This document shows positions 9,443-17,466 of a stretch of 61,047 nucleotides of DNA, piece after piece. The notes beneath the pieces were generated by a model, which did no database searches, was not told where the DNA came from, and saw nothing but the letters and a program-made list of their open reading frames with translations. How positions within the stretch are numbered: the stretch's first letter is position 1; each line of letters starts with the position of its first letter. A program made the translations under genes and the position numbers. The stretch is taken from contig NZ_LQMT02000003.1 in NCBI RefSeq assembly GCF_001620365.2, forward strand, positions 282-61,328. The letters are read 5' to 3'. Origin of the DNA: Amycolatopsis keratiniphila subsp. keratiniphila (GTDB lineage: Bacteria; Actinomycetota; Actinomycetes; Mycobacteriales; Pseudonocardiaceae).

Positions 9443-9489
9443 CCCAACGTGGCATTGGGGACACTGAGCGTCTCCGATGTCACATTGGG
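9443..9489. repeat. 47-bp imperfect palindrome (family E) at a convergent junction
   Basis: The element runs from CCCAACGTGGCATTGGGG to the matching end CACATTGGG; the two 23-nt halves agree at about 18 positions around a central G. It lies between the stops of the TrmH gene (+) and the molybdopterin oxidoreductase gene (-), the same kind of place occupied by the other palindrome families in this window. Confidence 0.75.
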
Positions 9490-9536
9490 GGCACCGAAGG
9501 CCGCCCAAGAACACGCCAATTTCGCCGGAGCCCTGG

Positions 9537-11672
9537 CTAGACGGGGGCCACCTCCACCGGGATCCCGTTCAGGACTGCGTTCCCGGACGGCACGTCGAGC
9601 AGGGTCTCGTCCGCGACCAGGTTCGAGTTGACCCCGGCGTGCGCGGCGGCGACCTTCGTCCGCGTTCCGTCGAGGTCGTGTCCCCAGCCGTGCGGCATGC
9701 TCACCACGCCGGGCCGGACGTCGGCCGTGACCTCCACCGGCGCTTCGAGCTTGCCCGCCCGCGACGTCACCGACGCGAGCCCGCCGTCGGTCAGCCCGAG
9801 CCGGGACGCGTCGTCCGGATGCACCTGGACGGTGCACCGGTTCCCACCGCGCACCAGCGGCGTCAGGTTGTGCATCCACGAGTTGTTCGAGCTCAGATGC
9901 CGACGCCCGATCAGCAGCAGTCCACCGTCTGGCGCCTTGTCCAGCTCCGCGCGCAGCCGCAGGACATCCTTCGTGATCGCCTCCGGGGCCAGTTCGACCT
10001 TTCCGCTCGCGGTGGCGAGCGCCTCGGGCAGCCGGGGCTTCAGTGCGCCGAGGTCGATGCCGTGCGGGGCGGCTTCGAGGTCCGCCAGGCTCAGCCCGTA
10101 CGGTCCGCCGCGCAGCATCAGGTCGATCATCCGCGCCGGTCCCGTGCGGCCTTCGGCGAGCGAGAGGTCGACGCCGGTGCGCCGCGCCGTTTCGCCCGCG
10201 ACCATCGTGTCGAAGGCGGCGACGTCGACGTCCGGGCCCTGGCCGGCGGCGATCCCGGCCAGCCGCAGCAGGGTCACCCACTCCTGCGGCATATCCGTTT
10301 CGAGCGTCTGCGGCGTCCAGTTCGCGACGTTGCGCACGGCGAGCGCGTACAGCGCGACGTCGTAGTGCGGCCGCTCCATCGGCGACGGTCCGGGCAGGAT
10401 GACGTCGGCGTGCCGCGTGGTCTCGTTGAGGTACACGTCGAGGGAGACCATGAAATCCAGCTGCCGCAACGCTTCGGTGAGCCGCGCGGAGTTCGGCGTG
10501 CTCAGCGCCGGGTTGCCGCTGATGGTCACCAGCGCCCGCACCTGGCCTTCGCCTGGCGTCTCGATCTCGTCCGCGAGCGTGGCCACCGGCAGCTCGCCGA
10601 GCACCTCGGGATACCCGCGCACCCGGCTCGTCCAGCGGCCGCTGGTGAACGGCGAGGACCGGCGCGGCCGCCACAGGGCGGGCAGCGGGAACATCACGCC
10701 GCCTTCGCGATCGAGGTTGCCGGTGAGCGTGTTGAGGACGTCGACCAGCCAGCTCGCGATGGTGCCGTACGCCTGGGTCGTGGTGCCCATCCGGCCGTAC
10801 ACCGCGGCGCGTTCGGCGTCCGCGAGTTCGAGCGCGATACGGCGGATCTCGGCGGCGTCGATCCCGGTCGCGGGCGCGACCGCCTCCGGCGTGAAGGGCT
10901 CCGCGAGCGCGCGGACCTCGTCGACACCGGTGACGTGTTCGCCCGGCGTGACCCGGTTCTCCGCGAACAGGACGTTGACCAGCGCGAACAGGAACAACGC
11001 GTCGGTGCCGGGCCGGATCGCGTGGTGCTCGTCGGCGAGTTGCGCGGTCCGGGTGCGGCGCGGGTCGAGGACGACGATCTTGCCGCCGCGCCGCTGGATC
11101 CCGCGCAGCTTCCCGCGGGTGTCCGGGGCGGTCATCAGGCTTCCGTTGGACACCAACGGGTTCGCACCCAGGATCAGCAGGTGCCCGGTGCGGTCGAGGT
11201 CGGCGACGGGAATGGCCTGCGGGTCGCCGAAGAGGTAGCCGGAGGAGAAGTGCTTCGGCATCTGGTCGACCGTGGTCGCGGTGTAGAAGTTCCTGGTGCC
11301 CAAGGCTTTGAAGAACACACGGCCGTAGAGCACCAGCGCGGCGTTGTGCACTGTCGGATTGCCGGAGTAGACGGCGACGGCGTTCCTGCCGTGCTCGTCG
11401 ATGATCGGCCGCAGCCGCCGGTCGATTTCGGCGAACGCCTCGTCCCAGGTGACCTCGACGAACTCGCCGTCCCGTTTGACCAAGGGCGCGGTCAGCCTGT
11501 CCGGGTCGTGATGCAGCGCGCCGAGCGAAGCACCCTTCGGGCAGATGTACCCCTTCGAAAAGACGTCCTCGCTGTCACCTCGAACCCGGGTGACCAGGTT
11601 CTTCTCGTCGATCGTCACCTCCAGACCGCAGGTGGCTTCGCAGAGCGGGCAGGTCACGTGCGCCGTGGTCAT
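9537..11672 (-). CDS. Molybdopterin-dependent oxidoreductase, formate dehydrogenase-like
   Basis: The product is about 711 residues. The start at 11672 (MTTAHVTCPLC) puts the iron-sulfur motif at the N-terminus; an in-frame TTG/ATG nine codons earlier is less likely. The N-terminal CPLCEATCGLEV...GYICPKG supplies the four cysteines for a 4Fe-4S cluster (CxxCxxxC then C). The molybdopterin domain follows, and a C-terminal molydopterin dinucleotide-binding domain starts near residue 590 (NSWMHNLTPLVRGG...CTVQVHPDDASRLGLTDG). The signature resembles the soluble formate-dehydrogenase/assimilatory nitrate-reductase branch. No twin-arginine signal is seen, so it is cytoplasmic. No electron-transfer subunit or cofactor gene is adjacent, so the substrate remains open. 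It diverges from the GH76 gene. Confidence 0.88.
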   Translation of the reverse strand: MTTAHVTCPLCEATCGLEVTIDEKNLVTRVRGDSEDVFSKGYICPKGASLGALHHDPDRLTAPLVKRDGEFVEVTWDEAFAEIDRRLRPIIDEHGRNAVAVYSGNPTVHNAALVLYGRVFFKALGTRNFYTATTVDQMPKHFSSGYLFGDPQAIPVADLDRTGHLLILGANPLVSNGSLMTAPDTRGKLRGIQRRGGKIVVLDPRRTRTAQLADEHHAIRPGTDALFLFALVNVLFAENRVTPGEHVTGVDEVRALAEPFTPEAVAPATGIDAAEIRRIALELADAERAAVYGRMGTTTQAYGTIASWLVDVLNTLTGNLDREGGVMFPLPALWRPRRSSPFTSGRWTSRVRGYPEVLGELPVATLADEIETPGEGQVRALVTISGNPALSTPNSARLTEALRQLDFMVSLDVYLNETTRHADVILPGPSPMERPHYDVALYALAVRNVANWTPQTLETDMPQEWVTLLRLAGIAAGQGPDVDVAAFDTMVAGETARRTGVDLSLAEGRTGPARMIDLMLRGGPYGLSLADLEAAPHGIDLGALKPRLPEALATASGKVELAPEAITKDVLRLRAELDKAPDGGLLLIGRRHLSSNNSWMHNLTPLVRGGNRCTVQVHPDDASRLGLTDGGLASVTSRAGKLEAPVEVTADVRPGVVSMPHGWGHDLDGTRTKVAAAHAGVNSNLVADETLLDVPSGNAVLNGIPVEVAPV

Positions 11673-11703
11673 GAAGCACCTCGCGGGTCCGGGAATCATC
11701 CCA

Positions 11704-11721
11704 ACATACTGAGCGGTATGT
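11704..11721. promoter_or_regulatory. Palindromic operator-like site between divergent genes
   Basis: ACATAC and GTATGT are separated by 6 bp (TGAGCG). It lies in the 73-bp gap between the starts of the molybdopterin oxidoreductase (-) and GH76 (+) genes, so one regulator could control both. The shape resembles sites of TetR-family regulators, but no such gene is adjacent. Confidence 0.55.
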
Positions 11722-11745
11722 CAGCGGGCAAGGGATGATGGCCCG

Positions 11746-12762
11746 ATGACTGCTCTCGCCGACCGGGCCGCGACCGCCGAGCGCGCGATCCGCGACCGGC
11801 ATCTGCGCCGCGTGTGGGGGCTGCCGGGGACCGTGCTGGGCCGCAGCGGCTGGCCGCCCTCGACGGGACAGCGCGTCCACTGGCACTGGAACTACTGGTG
11901 GCAGGCACATCTGCTGGAGACCCTCGTCGACGCCCAGCTGCGGGAGCCGTCGCCGGATCGGCTGAAGCTGATCGACCGGTTCGTGGTGTCCGTGCGGCTG
12001 CGCAACTTCGGCAAGTGGATCAACGACTACTACGACGACATCGCCTGGCTCGGCCTCGCGCTGCAACGCGTGGGGCATCTCGGGCTGGACGTCCGCGGCG
12101 GGCTGGAGGCGATCAGTTCCCGGCTGCGCGAAGGCTGGACCGACGACGCGGGCGGCGGGATCTGGTGGCGCGTCGGCGACGACTTCAAGAACGCGCCCGC
12201 GAACGGCCCGGCCGCGATCTTCCACGCCCGCGAAGGCTCCACGCAGCACGCCCGCGGGTTGACCGACTGGATGACCGAACGGCTCGTCGACCCGGAAACC
12301 GGTCTGGTGTGGGACGGCCTGCGCGTCGGCAGCGGCGAACTGGTGAAGCATATTTTCACGTACTGCCAAGGGGTTTATCTCGGCGCTTGTCTCGAACTGT
12401 CCGAAATGGACAGAGTGGAGCGCGCGATCCACGCGGTCGCGGAACATGTCGCGCCGAACGGGGTGATCCGCGGGCAGGAAGGCGGCGACGGCGGCCTGTT
12501 CGCCGGGATCCTCGCCCGCTACCTGGCGCTCGCGGCGCCAATGCTGCCGAGCGGGGTGGCACGAGACCTGGTCATCCGGTCGGCCGACGCGTGCTGGGCG
12601 GGTGCCACCGAGACGCCGCACGGACCGCTCTTCAGTGCTGACTGGGCGACTCCGGCGCCTTCGCTGCCCCTCGCCGCCGACGCGGCCGAACGCGACCTGT
12701 CCGTCCAGGTGAGCGCCTGGATGCTGCTCGAAGCCGCGGCAACCCTGGAACACCGCATTTAG
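11746..12762 (+). CDS. Glycoside hydrolase family 76-like protein
   Basis: The product is 338 residues. GH76 enzymes are endo-alpha-1,6-mannanases with an (alpha/alpha)6 fold and two adjacent catalytic aspartates. Here the corresponding pair is Asp97-Asp98 in WINDYYDDIAWLGLAL. Other family-like segments are HWHWNYWWQAHLLE and the later GGIWWRVGD. No signal peptide or membrane segment is present, unlike secreted GH76 enzymes, so the protein appears cytoplasmic. Mycobacteria have a relative at Rv0365c, close to fba, which fits the synteny of this window. The TAG stop lies inside palindrome 12753-12775. The substrate is inferred to be a mannan or manno-oligosaccharide, not shown. Confidence 0.82.
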   Translation: MTALADRAATAERAIRDRHLRRVWGLPGTVLGRSGWPPSTGQRVHWHWNYWWQAHLLETLVDAQLREPSPDRLKLIDRFVVSVRLRNFGKWINDYYDDIAWLGLALQRVGHLGLDVRGGLEAISSRLREGWTDDAGGGIWWRVGDDFKNAPANGPAAIFHAREGSTQHARGLTDWMTERLVDPETGLVWDGLRVGSGELVKHIFTYCQGVYLGACLELSEMDRVERAIHAVAEHVAPNGVIRGQEGGDGGLFAGILARYLALAAPMLPSGVARDLVIRSADACWAGATETPHGPLFSADWATPAPSLPLAADAAERDLSVQVSAWMLLEAAATLEHRI

Positions 12763-12775
12763 TCCTCTAAATGCG
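12753..12775. repeat. Short palindrome family D between convergent genes
   Basis: CCGCATTTAG, TCCT, CTAAATGCG forms a perfect hairpin of at least 9 bp. It contains the stop codon of the GH76 gene and ends one base before the stop of the acetyltransferase gene. A near-identical copy lies after fba at 40377-40400, and a related palindrome sits inside the PfkB gene at 18619-18674. It probably serves as a bidirectional transcript end. Confidence 0.82.
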
Positions 12776-13309
12776 TCACCAGACGTCGCCGGAACGCCAG
12801 TCGCAGGTGATCTCCCCGTCCAGATCCAGCGTGACCCCCACCGGCAGCACATGGATCGACCCGTCGTCCTCCTTCGTAGCCTCGATGCCCGAAGGTGTCA
12901 TGGCCGACGAAGTCCCGCGCCAAAGCAGCCAGCCCCGCGACGCGTAGAACTCCAGTGCCTCGTCGGACGCCGAAAGCGCCCCGAGATCGTACGCCTTCCT
13001 CAGGACCCGCTCCAGCGCGTCCATCATCGCGTCGCCGTGCCCGCGCCGCCGGTGATCCGACCGGACGGCGACCGCCTCGATATAACCCGTGCGGAGGACC
13101 CGTCCGTCGTGCACGAGCCGCCGCTGGACCAGGGACGCGTGCCCGATCAGCTCGCCGCTCTCCCATACCAGCGTGTGCATGCCGCCGAGGGCGTTTTCCC
13201 AGTCGTGATCACTGAAATCGCCGTCGAAAGCGTCGTCCAGCAGAGCGCGTGCCGCCCTCAGCACGCCTGCTTCGAGGTCGGCGGTGTGCACGGTCCACAG
13301 GTCGGTCAT
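12776..13309 (-). CDS. Aminoglycoside 2'-N-acetyltransferase, AAC(2')-I family
   Basis: The product is 177 residues from the ATG at 13309 (MTDLWTVHTADLEAG). The upstream GTG/ATG options would run towards the LacI-like gene. The sequence is close, as I recall it, to the chromosomal AAC(2')-I proteins of mycobacteria and Providencia. Shared features are VHTADL, AFDGDFSDHDWENALGGMH, the GNAT acetyl-CoA loop VAVRSDHRRRGHGDAMMDALE, YDLGALSASDEALEFYASRGW, and the C-terminal CDWRSGDVW. The predicted reaction is acetyl transfer from acetyl-CoA to the 2'-amino group of aminoglycosides such as gentamicin or tobramycin. No mobile element is adjacent, so it looks like an intrinsic gene whose natural substrate could differ. 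Confidence 0.88.
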   Translation of the reverse strand: MTDLWTVHTADLEAGVLRAARALLDDAFDGDFSDHDWENALGGMHTLVWESGELIGHASLVQRRLVHDGRVLRTGYIEAVAVRSDHRRRGHGDAMMDALERVLRKAYDLGALSASDEALEFYASRGWLLWRGTSSAMTPSGIEATKEDDGSIHVLPVGVTLDLDGEITCDWRSGDVW

Positions 13310-13356
13310 TCCGCCATCATCACCCGGCGGCGGGCTTCTCACCAGCGAGTTGTGGC

Positions 13357-14226
13357 TCAGCAGCCGCACGACTGCCGGTGGATGAAGCGCGGTGCGAGCC
13401 GTACGGATTCGGGTCGTCGCTCAGGGTCGGTGATCCGGGCCAGCAGGAGTTCGACGGCCTTGCGCCCGATCTCCTCGATCGGCTGAGCCATCGTGGTGAC
13501 CGCCGGGGTCACCTGCCCGGCCCACTCCATGTCGCCGTAGCCGACGATCGCGAGATCGCGCCCGATGCGGATGCCGAGCCGGTGCGCCTCGTACTGGACG
13601 CCGATCATCATCGCCTCGCTCGCCACCACGAGCGCGGTCGGCGACGGCCAGCTGTCGAGCAGTTTCGCGGTCGCGGCCGCCGCCCCGCCCGGGGTCGACC
13701 GCCCGCACGCCACCAGCTGCGACGTCCACCGCAGGCCGGAGCGGCCGAGGCCGAGCCGGTAGCCCAGCGCCCGCTCCTCGTAGGTGGTCACGTCCTCTTC
13801 GCCGGAGATGAAGCCGATCTTGCGGTGCCGCAGCCCCGCGAGGTGCCGCACGAGCGCGCACACGGCCTGGATGTTCTCGGAGCCGACCTGGTCGACGTCG
13901 TTGCGTCCGGCCATCCGGTCGACGAGCACGGTCGGCACGCCCATCCGGACCAGCCCGTTGATCACCGCTTCGTCGCCGGCCGCCGGGACGAGCAGGACAC
14001 CGTCGACGCGGTCCGCCCGCAGCGCGCGGATGACCGCGGCTTCTTCGGCGACGCTGTCGCCGGTGTCGGCGAGGGTGATTTCGCAGCCGTGACGGCGCGC
14101 GGCGCGGCGGATGGCGCGGACGAGTTCACCCGAATACGGGTTCGCGTGCATCGCCATGGCCACCCCGAACCGGTGGGTGACAGGGGTGTCCTCCCACAGG
14201 GGTAACGCCGGGGACAATGCGGTCAT
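13357..14226 (-). CDS. LacI-type effector domain without DNA-binding domain
   Basis: The product is about 289 residues (ATG 14226). The whole length aligns by eye with the sensor part of the neighbouring LacI regulator (14315-15349). Matching segments include DVDQVG(S/A)ENIQ, EERxLGYRLGLGRSGL, TTMAQPIEEIG and a terminal HR(Q/A)SCGC, so the two arose by tandem duplication. The N-terminal helix-turn-helix and hinge are absent, and no reading frame upstream encodes one. The domain begins at THRFGVAMAMHANPYSGELV, where a periplasmic-binding-protein fold starts. There is no signal peptide or lipobox, so it should be cytoplasmic. It might form mixed dimers with the full regulator or bind the inducer; this is inference. 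Confidence 0.85.
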   Translation of the reverse strand: MTALSPALPLWEDTPVTHRFGVAMAMHANPYSGELVRAIRRAARRHGCEITLADTGDSVAEEAAVIRALRADRVDGVLLVPAAGDEAVINGLVRMGVPTVLVDRMAGRNDVDQVGSENIQAVCALVRHLAGLRHRKIGFISGEEDVTTYEERALGYRLGLGRSGLRWTSQLVACGRSTPGGAAAATAKLLDSWPSPTALVVASEAMMIGVQYEAHRLGIRIGRDLAIVGYGDMEWAGQVTPAVTTMAQPIEEIGRKAVELLLARITDPERRPESVRLAPRFIHRQSCGC

Positions 14227-14314
14227 CGCTCCACGCCTTCATCCGAGCTTGAATGACGGTAACGGCTGACGGAGCGTCACTCGGCGGCGAGACCGGAAAG
14301 TCGCCCAACAATCA

Positions 14315-15349
14315 TCAATGTGAGTGAACGAGAGCGCATCCGCACGACGCACGATGGCGGAGCGTAGGCGGAATCCGCATCGTCTGGGCCTTGCGTGCCG
14401 GATCGTTGATGCGGGCCAGCAACAGGCGCACCGCCTGTGTGCCTATCTCCTCGATCGGCTGGGCCATCGTGGTCAGCGGCGGATCCACCAGATCGGCCCA
14501 TTCGACGTCGTCGTAGACCACCACCGGCAGGTCTACTCCCGCGCGCAGGCCGCGGCGCCGCAACTCGTGCAGCACCCCGACCATCATGGTGTCGTTGGCG
14601 ACCACGAGCGCCGTCGGCGGCTCCGGCAGCGCGAGCAGCGTGCTCAGCGCGAGGGCGCCACCGGCCTGCGAAGACTGCCCGCACGCGACCAGCTCCTCCG
14701 ACCAGGTCAAACCCGAGCGCCCGAGCCCGAGCCGGTAGCCGAGGATCCGCTCCTCGCTGGTGCTCAGCCCGGCCGTGCCGCTGATCATGCCGATCCGCTG
14801 ATGCCCGAGCGACGCCAGATGCGCCGTCAGCGCCGACGTCGATTGGATGTTCTCCGCGCCGACCTGGTCGACGTCGGTCCGCGTGGAGAGCCGGTCGATG
14901 AGCACGGTCGGGACGTCGAGCGAGACGAGCTCGCCGATCACCGAACCGTCGCCCGGCGACGGCGTGATCAGCAGCCCGTCGACCCGGCGCGAACGCAGCG
15001 TCCGCACGGTCTCACGTTCGGTGTCGACGGTGTCGTGCGTGTCCGCGAGCAAGACCGTGTAGCCGGCCGAGGCGGCTTCGCGCTCGATCGCCTGGATCAG
15101 GACGGCGAAGTACGGGTTCGCGATCAGGGAGATCGCCACGCCGATCGACCTCGTCCCGCCGGTCACCAGCGAGCGGGCGATGGCGTCACCGGTGTAGCCG
15201 GTCTGCTCGATGGCGCGCAGCACCGCCAGCTTGGTGTCCTCGGCCACCGCCCTCGTGCCGTTGACCACGTGGGACACGGTGGTGATCGAGACTCCCGCCA
15301 GCTCGGCGATGTCGCGTTGGGTGGGACGGGACGAGCGAGACGGCGGCAT
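14315..15349 (-). CDS. LacI family transcriptional regulator
   Basis: The product is about 344 residues from the ATG at 15349; a TTG two codons upstream is less likely. The N-terminal helix-turn-helix reads RDIAELAGVSITTVSHVVNGTRAVAEDTKLAVLRAIEQTGY, with the LacI hinge after it, and a sugar-binding sensor domain occupies the rest. It is divergent from the sugar ABC operon starting at 15464, with a 24-bp palindrome of LacI-type sequence (15374-15397) in the shared promoter, so it most likely represses that operon and itself and is released by the transported sugar or its phosphate. An effector-domain-only copy lies immediately downstream. Confidence 0.93.
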   Translation of the reverse strand: MPPSRSSRPTQRDIAELAGVSITTVSHVVNGTRAVAEDTKLAVLRAIEQTGYTGDAIARSLVTGGTRSIGVAISLIANPYFAVLIQAIEREAASAGYTVLLADTHDTVDTERETVRTLRSRRVDGLLITPSPGDGSVIGELVSLDVPTVLIDRLSTRTDVDQVGAENIQSTSALTAHLASLGHQRIGMISGTAGLSTSEERILGYRLGLGRSGLTWSEELVACGQSSQAGGALALSTLLALPEPPTALVVANDTMMVGVLHELRRRGLRAGVDLPVVVYDDVEWADLVDPPLTTMAQPIEEIGTQAVRLLLARINDPARKAQTMRIPPTLRHRASCGCALVHSH

Positions 15350-15373
15350 TACCAATCCTCGGTGAGTCAGCTG

Positions 15374-15397
15374 GCAAGCGTTTGCGCAAACGCTTGC
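15374..15397. promoter_or_regulatory. LacI-family operator, perfect 24-bp palindrome
   Basis: GCAAGCGTTTGC is followed directly by its reverse complement GCAAACGCTTGC. Each half is itself close to the GCAAnCGnTTGC operators of LacI-type sugar regulators, so two overlapping half-site pairings are possible. It lies 24 bp from the regulator start and 66 bp from the operon start. Confidence 0.88.
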
Positions 15398-15463
15398 GAC
15401 TGAGCATAACCCTGTCTACCTTCCGGTCCATCACGGACAGCCTTGAATCGGAGGGCATCCCCC

Positions 15464-16480
15464 ATGAGACAGCGCAGTCTCGCCGCGCTCGCGATGGCCG
15501 CCGCACTAGCGGTGACCTCGGCCGGGTGCACCGTCGAACGCCACTGGGGTGGCGGCTCGAACGCAGGCGGCGGTGGCAAGGCCAAGGTCGGCCTGGTCAC
15601 CAAGACCGACACCAATCCCTACTTCGTGGAGCTGAGAGCGGCCGCCAAGGCCGCCGCCGAGGCCAACGGCGCGGAGTTCAGCGCGCTCGCCGGCCAGTTC
15701 GACGGCGACAACGACGGTCAGGTCCGGGCCATCGAGAACCTCATGCAGCAGGGTGCGAACACCATCCTGATCACGCCGAGTTCCTCGACCGGCGTCCTCG
15801 ACGCCATCGACCGCGCCCGCAAGGCCGGGGTGCTGGTCATCGCGCTCGACACGGCGACCGAACCGGCCACCGCCGTCGACGCCACCTTCGCCACGGACAA
15901 CTTCGAAGCCGGACGTCAGCAAGGCGCCTACGTGAAGGCGGCCTTGAACGGCAAGCCGCCGAAGCTGTTCATGGTGGACGGCACTGCCGGGTCCACAGTG
16001 GACACCCAGCGGCACACCGGGTTCCTCAAGGGCATCGGGCTGACCGACGCGTCGCCGGAGATCAAGGGCAAGACGCCCGCGAACGGCGACCAGAGTCTCG
16101 CGCAGCAGGGCGTCGAGAACCTGCTGCAGCGCACCACCGACATCAACGCCGTCTACACGATGAACGAGCCGATGGGCCGTGGCACGTACGCCGCGCTCCA
16201 GGCCCGCGGTCTGGTGGACCGGATCGTGATGGGCTCGATCGACGGTGGCTGCGAAGGCGTCAAGAACGTGCGCGACGGCCAGTACGCCGCGACGGTCATG
16301 CAGTTCCCCAAGAAGATGGCCGAGCAGGGCGTCCTCGCCGCCGTCGAATACGCCAAGACCGGGAAGAAGCCGAGCGGGTTCGTGAACACCGGTTCCGCGG
16401 TGATCACCGACAAGCCGATCCCCGGGGTGGAAAGCCAGGACAGCAAGTGGGGCCTCGAGAACTGCTGGGGGACGAAGTGA
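15464..16480 (+). CDS. Sugar ABC transporter substrate-binding lipoprotein
   Basis: The product is 338 residues. MRQRSLAALAMAAALAVTSAGC gives a lipoprotein signal with the modified cysteine at residue 22, then a glycine-rich linker and a type I periplasmic-binding domain. KVGLVTKTDTNPYFVELRAAAKAAAEANGAE is the typical first strand and helix of the RbsB/FrcB group, and later segments (ALDTATEP, GTAGSTVDTQRHTGFLKG, YTMNEPMGRGTYAAL) fit. It is the first gene of an operon with permease, ATPase and two kinases; the stop overlaps the permease GTG (GTGA). It binds a sugar outside the membrane; by context a ketose or pentose, with fructose the first guess because of the FrcK-like kinase. Confidence 0.92.
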   Translation: MRQRSLAALAMAAALAVTSAGCTVERHWGGGSNAGGGGKAKVGLVTKTDTNPYFVELRAAAKAAAEANGAEFSALAGQFDGDNDGQVRAIENLMQQGANTILITPSSSTGVLDAIDRARKAGVLVIALDTATEPATAVDATFATDNFEAGRQQGAYVKAALNGKPPKLFMVDGTAGSTVDTQRHTGFLKGIGLTDASPEIKGKTPANGDQSLAQQGVENLLQRTTDINAVYTMNEPMGRGTYAALQARGLVDRIVMGSIDGGCEGVKNVRDGQYAATVMQFPKKMAEQGVLAAVEYAKTGKKPSGFVNTGSAVITDKPIPGVESQDSKWGLENCWGTK

Positions 16481-17466
16481 CTACCGCAACCCTCAAAGGC
16501 AACGAACGCCCGTCGATCGGTGAGTTCTTCCTGCGCGCGCCCGCCGTCGGGCCCGCGCTGGCCCTGCTCGTCGCGATCGTGGTGTTCTCGCTGTCGACCG
16601 ACACCTTCCTCGACCTCGACAACCTTTCCCTTGTGGTGCAACAGTCCCTGGTGATCGGCACGCTCGCCCTCGGGCAGACGCTGATCATCCTGACCGCGGG
16701 TATCGACCTGGCCAACGCGGCCGCGATGGTGCTCGCGACGTTGATCATGGCGAAGCTCGTGGTCGGCGGCGTCTCCGGGATCTGGGCGCTGCTGCTGGGA
16801 ATCGTGGCGACGGTGGTGATCGGGATGGTCACCGGTTCGCTGGTCACCCGGATCAAACTGCCGCCGTTCATCGTCACGCTCGGCCTGCTGACCGTGCTCA
16901 CCGCGGCCGCGAAACTGTTCGCGAGCGGGCAGGCCGTCCCGGTCGCCGACGAACTGCTCAAATGGCTCGGCACCCGCCGGTACCTCTTCGGCGGCATCCC
17001 GATCACCTACGGCATGACACTGGCTTTGCTGATGTACCTGGGGCTTTGGTACGCGCTCACGCGGACGCCGTGGGGCAAGCACGTCTACGCGGTCGGCAAC
17101 GCGCCGGAATCCGCGCGGCTGTCCGGGATCAAGGTCAACTGCACGATCCTTTCGGTGTACATCGTCGCCGGCGTGATCGTCGGGATCGCCGCCTGGCAGG
17201 CGCTCGGCCGCGTGCCGAACGCCGACCCGAACGCCTTCCAGCTCGGCAACCTCGACTCGATCACCGCGGTGGTACTCGGCGGCGCGAGCCTGTTCGGCGG
17301 CCGGGGTTCGGTACTCGGCACGATGATGGGCGCGCTGGTCGTCGCGGTCCTGCGGTCCGGGCTGACCCAGCTCGGGGTGGACGCGCTCTACCAGGACGTC
17401 GCCACCGGCGCCCTGCTCATCGGCGCGGTCTGCGTCGACCGGTTCGCGAGGAGGCAGCAGTCATGA
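16477..17466 (+). CDS. Sugar ABC transporter permease (RbsC/FrcC type)
   Basis: The product is about 329 residues from GTG 16477, overlapping the previous stop. It is hydrophobic with around eight to ten membrane segments. It carries the RbsC-type signature LGQTLIILTAGIDLANAAAMVLATL early and GKHVYAVGNAPESARLSGIKVNCTILSVYIVAGVIVGIAAW and LGGASLFGGRGSVLGTMMGALVVAVLRSGL late. One permease species serves as a homodimer in this class. It carries sugar through the membrane with the ATPase encoded next (ATGA overlap at 17463). Confidence 0.94.
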   Translation: MTTATLKGNERPSIGEFFLRAPAVGPALALLVAIVVFSLSTDTFLDLDNLSLVVQQSLVIGTLALGQTLIILTAGIDLANAAAMVLATLIMAKLVVGGVSGIWALLLGIVATVVIGMVTGSLVTRIKLPPFIVTLGLLTVLTAAAKLFASGQAVPVADELLKWLGTRRYLFGGIPITYGMTLALLMYLGLWYALTRTPWGKHVYAVGNAPESARLSGIKVNCTILSVYIVAGVIVGIAAWQALGRVPNADPNAFQLGNLDSITAVVLGGASLFGGRGSVLGTMMGALVVAVLRSGLTQLGVDALYQDVATGALLIGAVCVDRFARRQQS

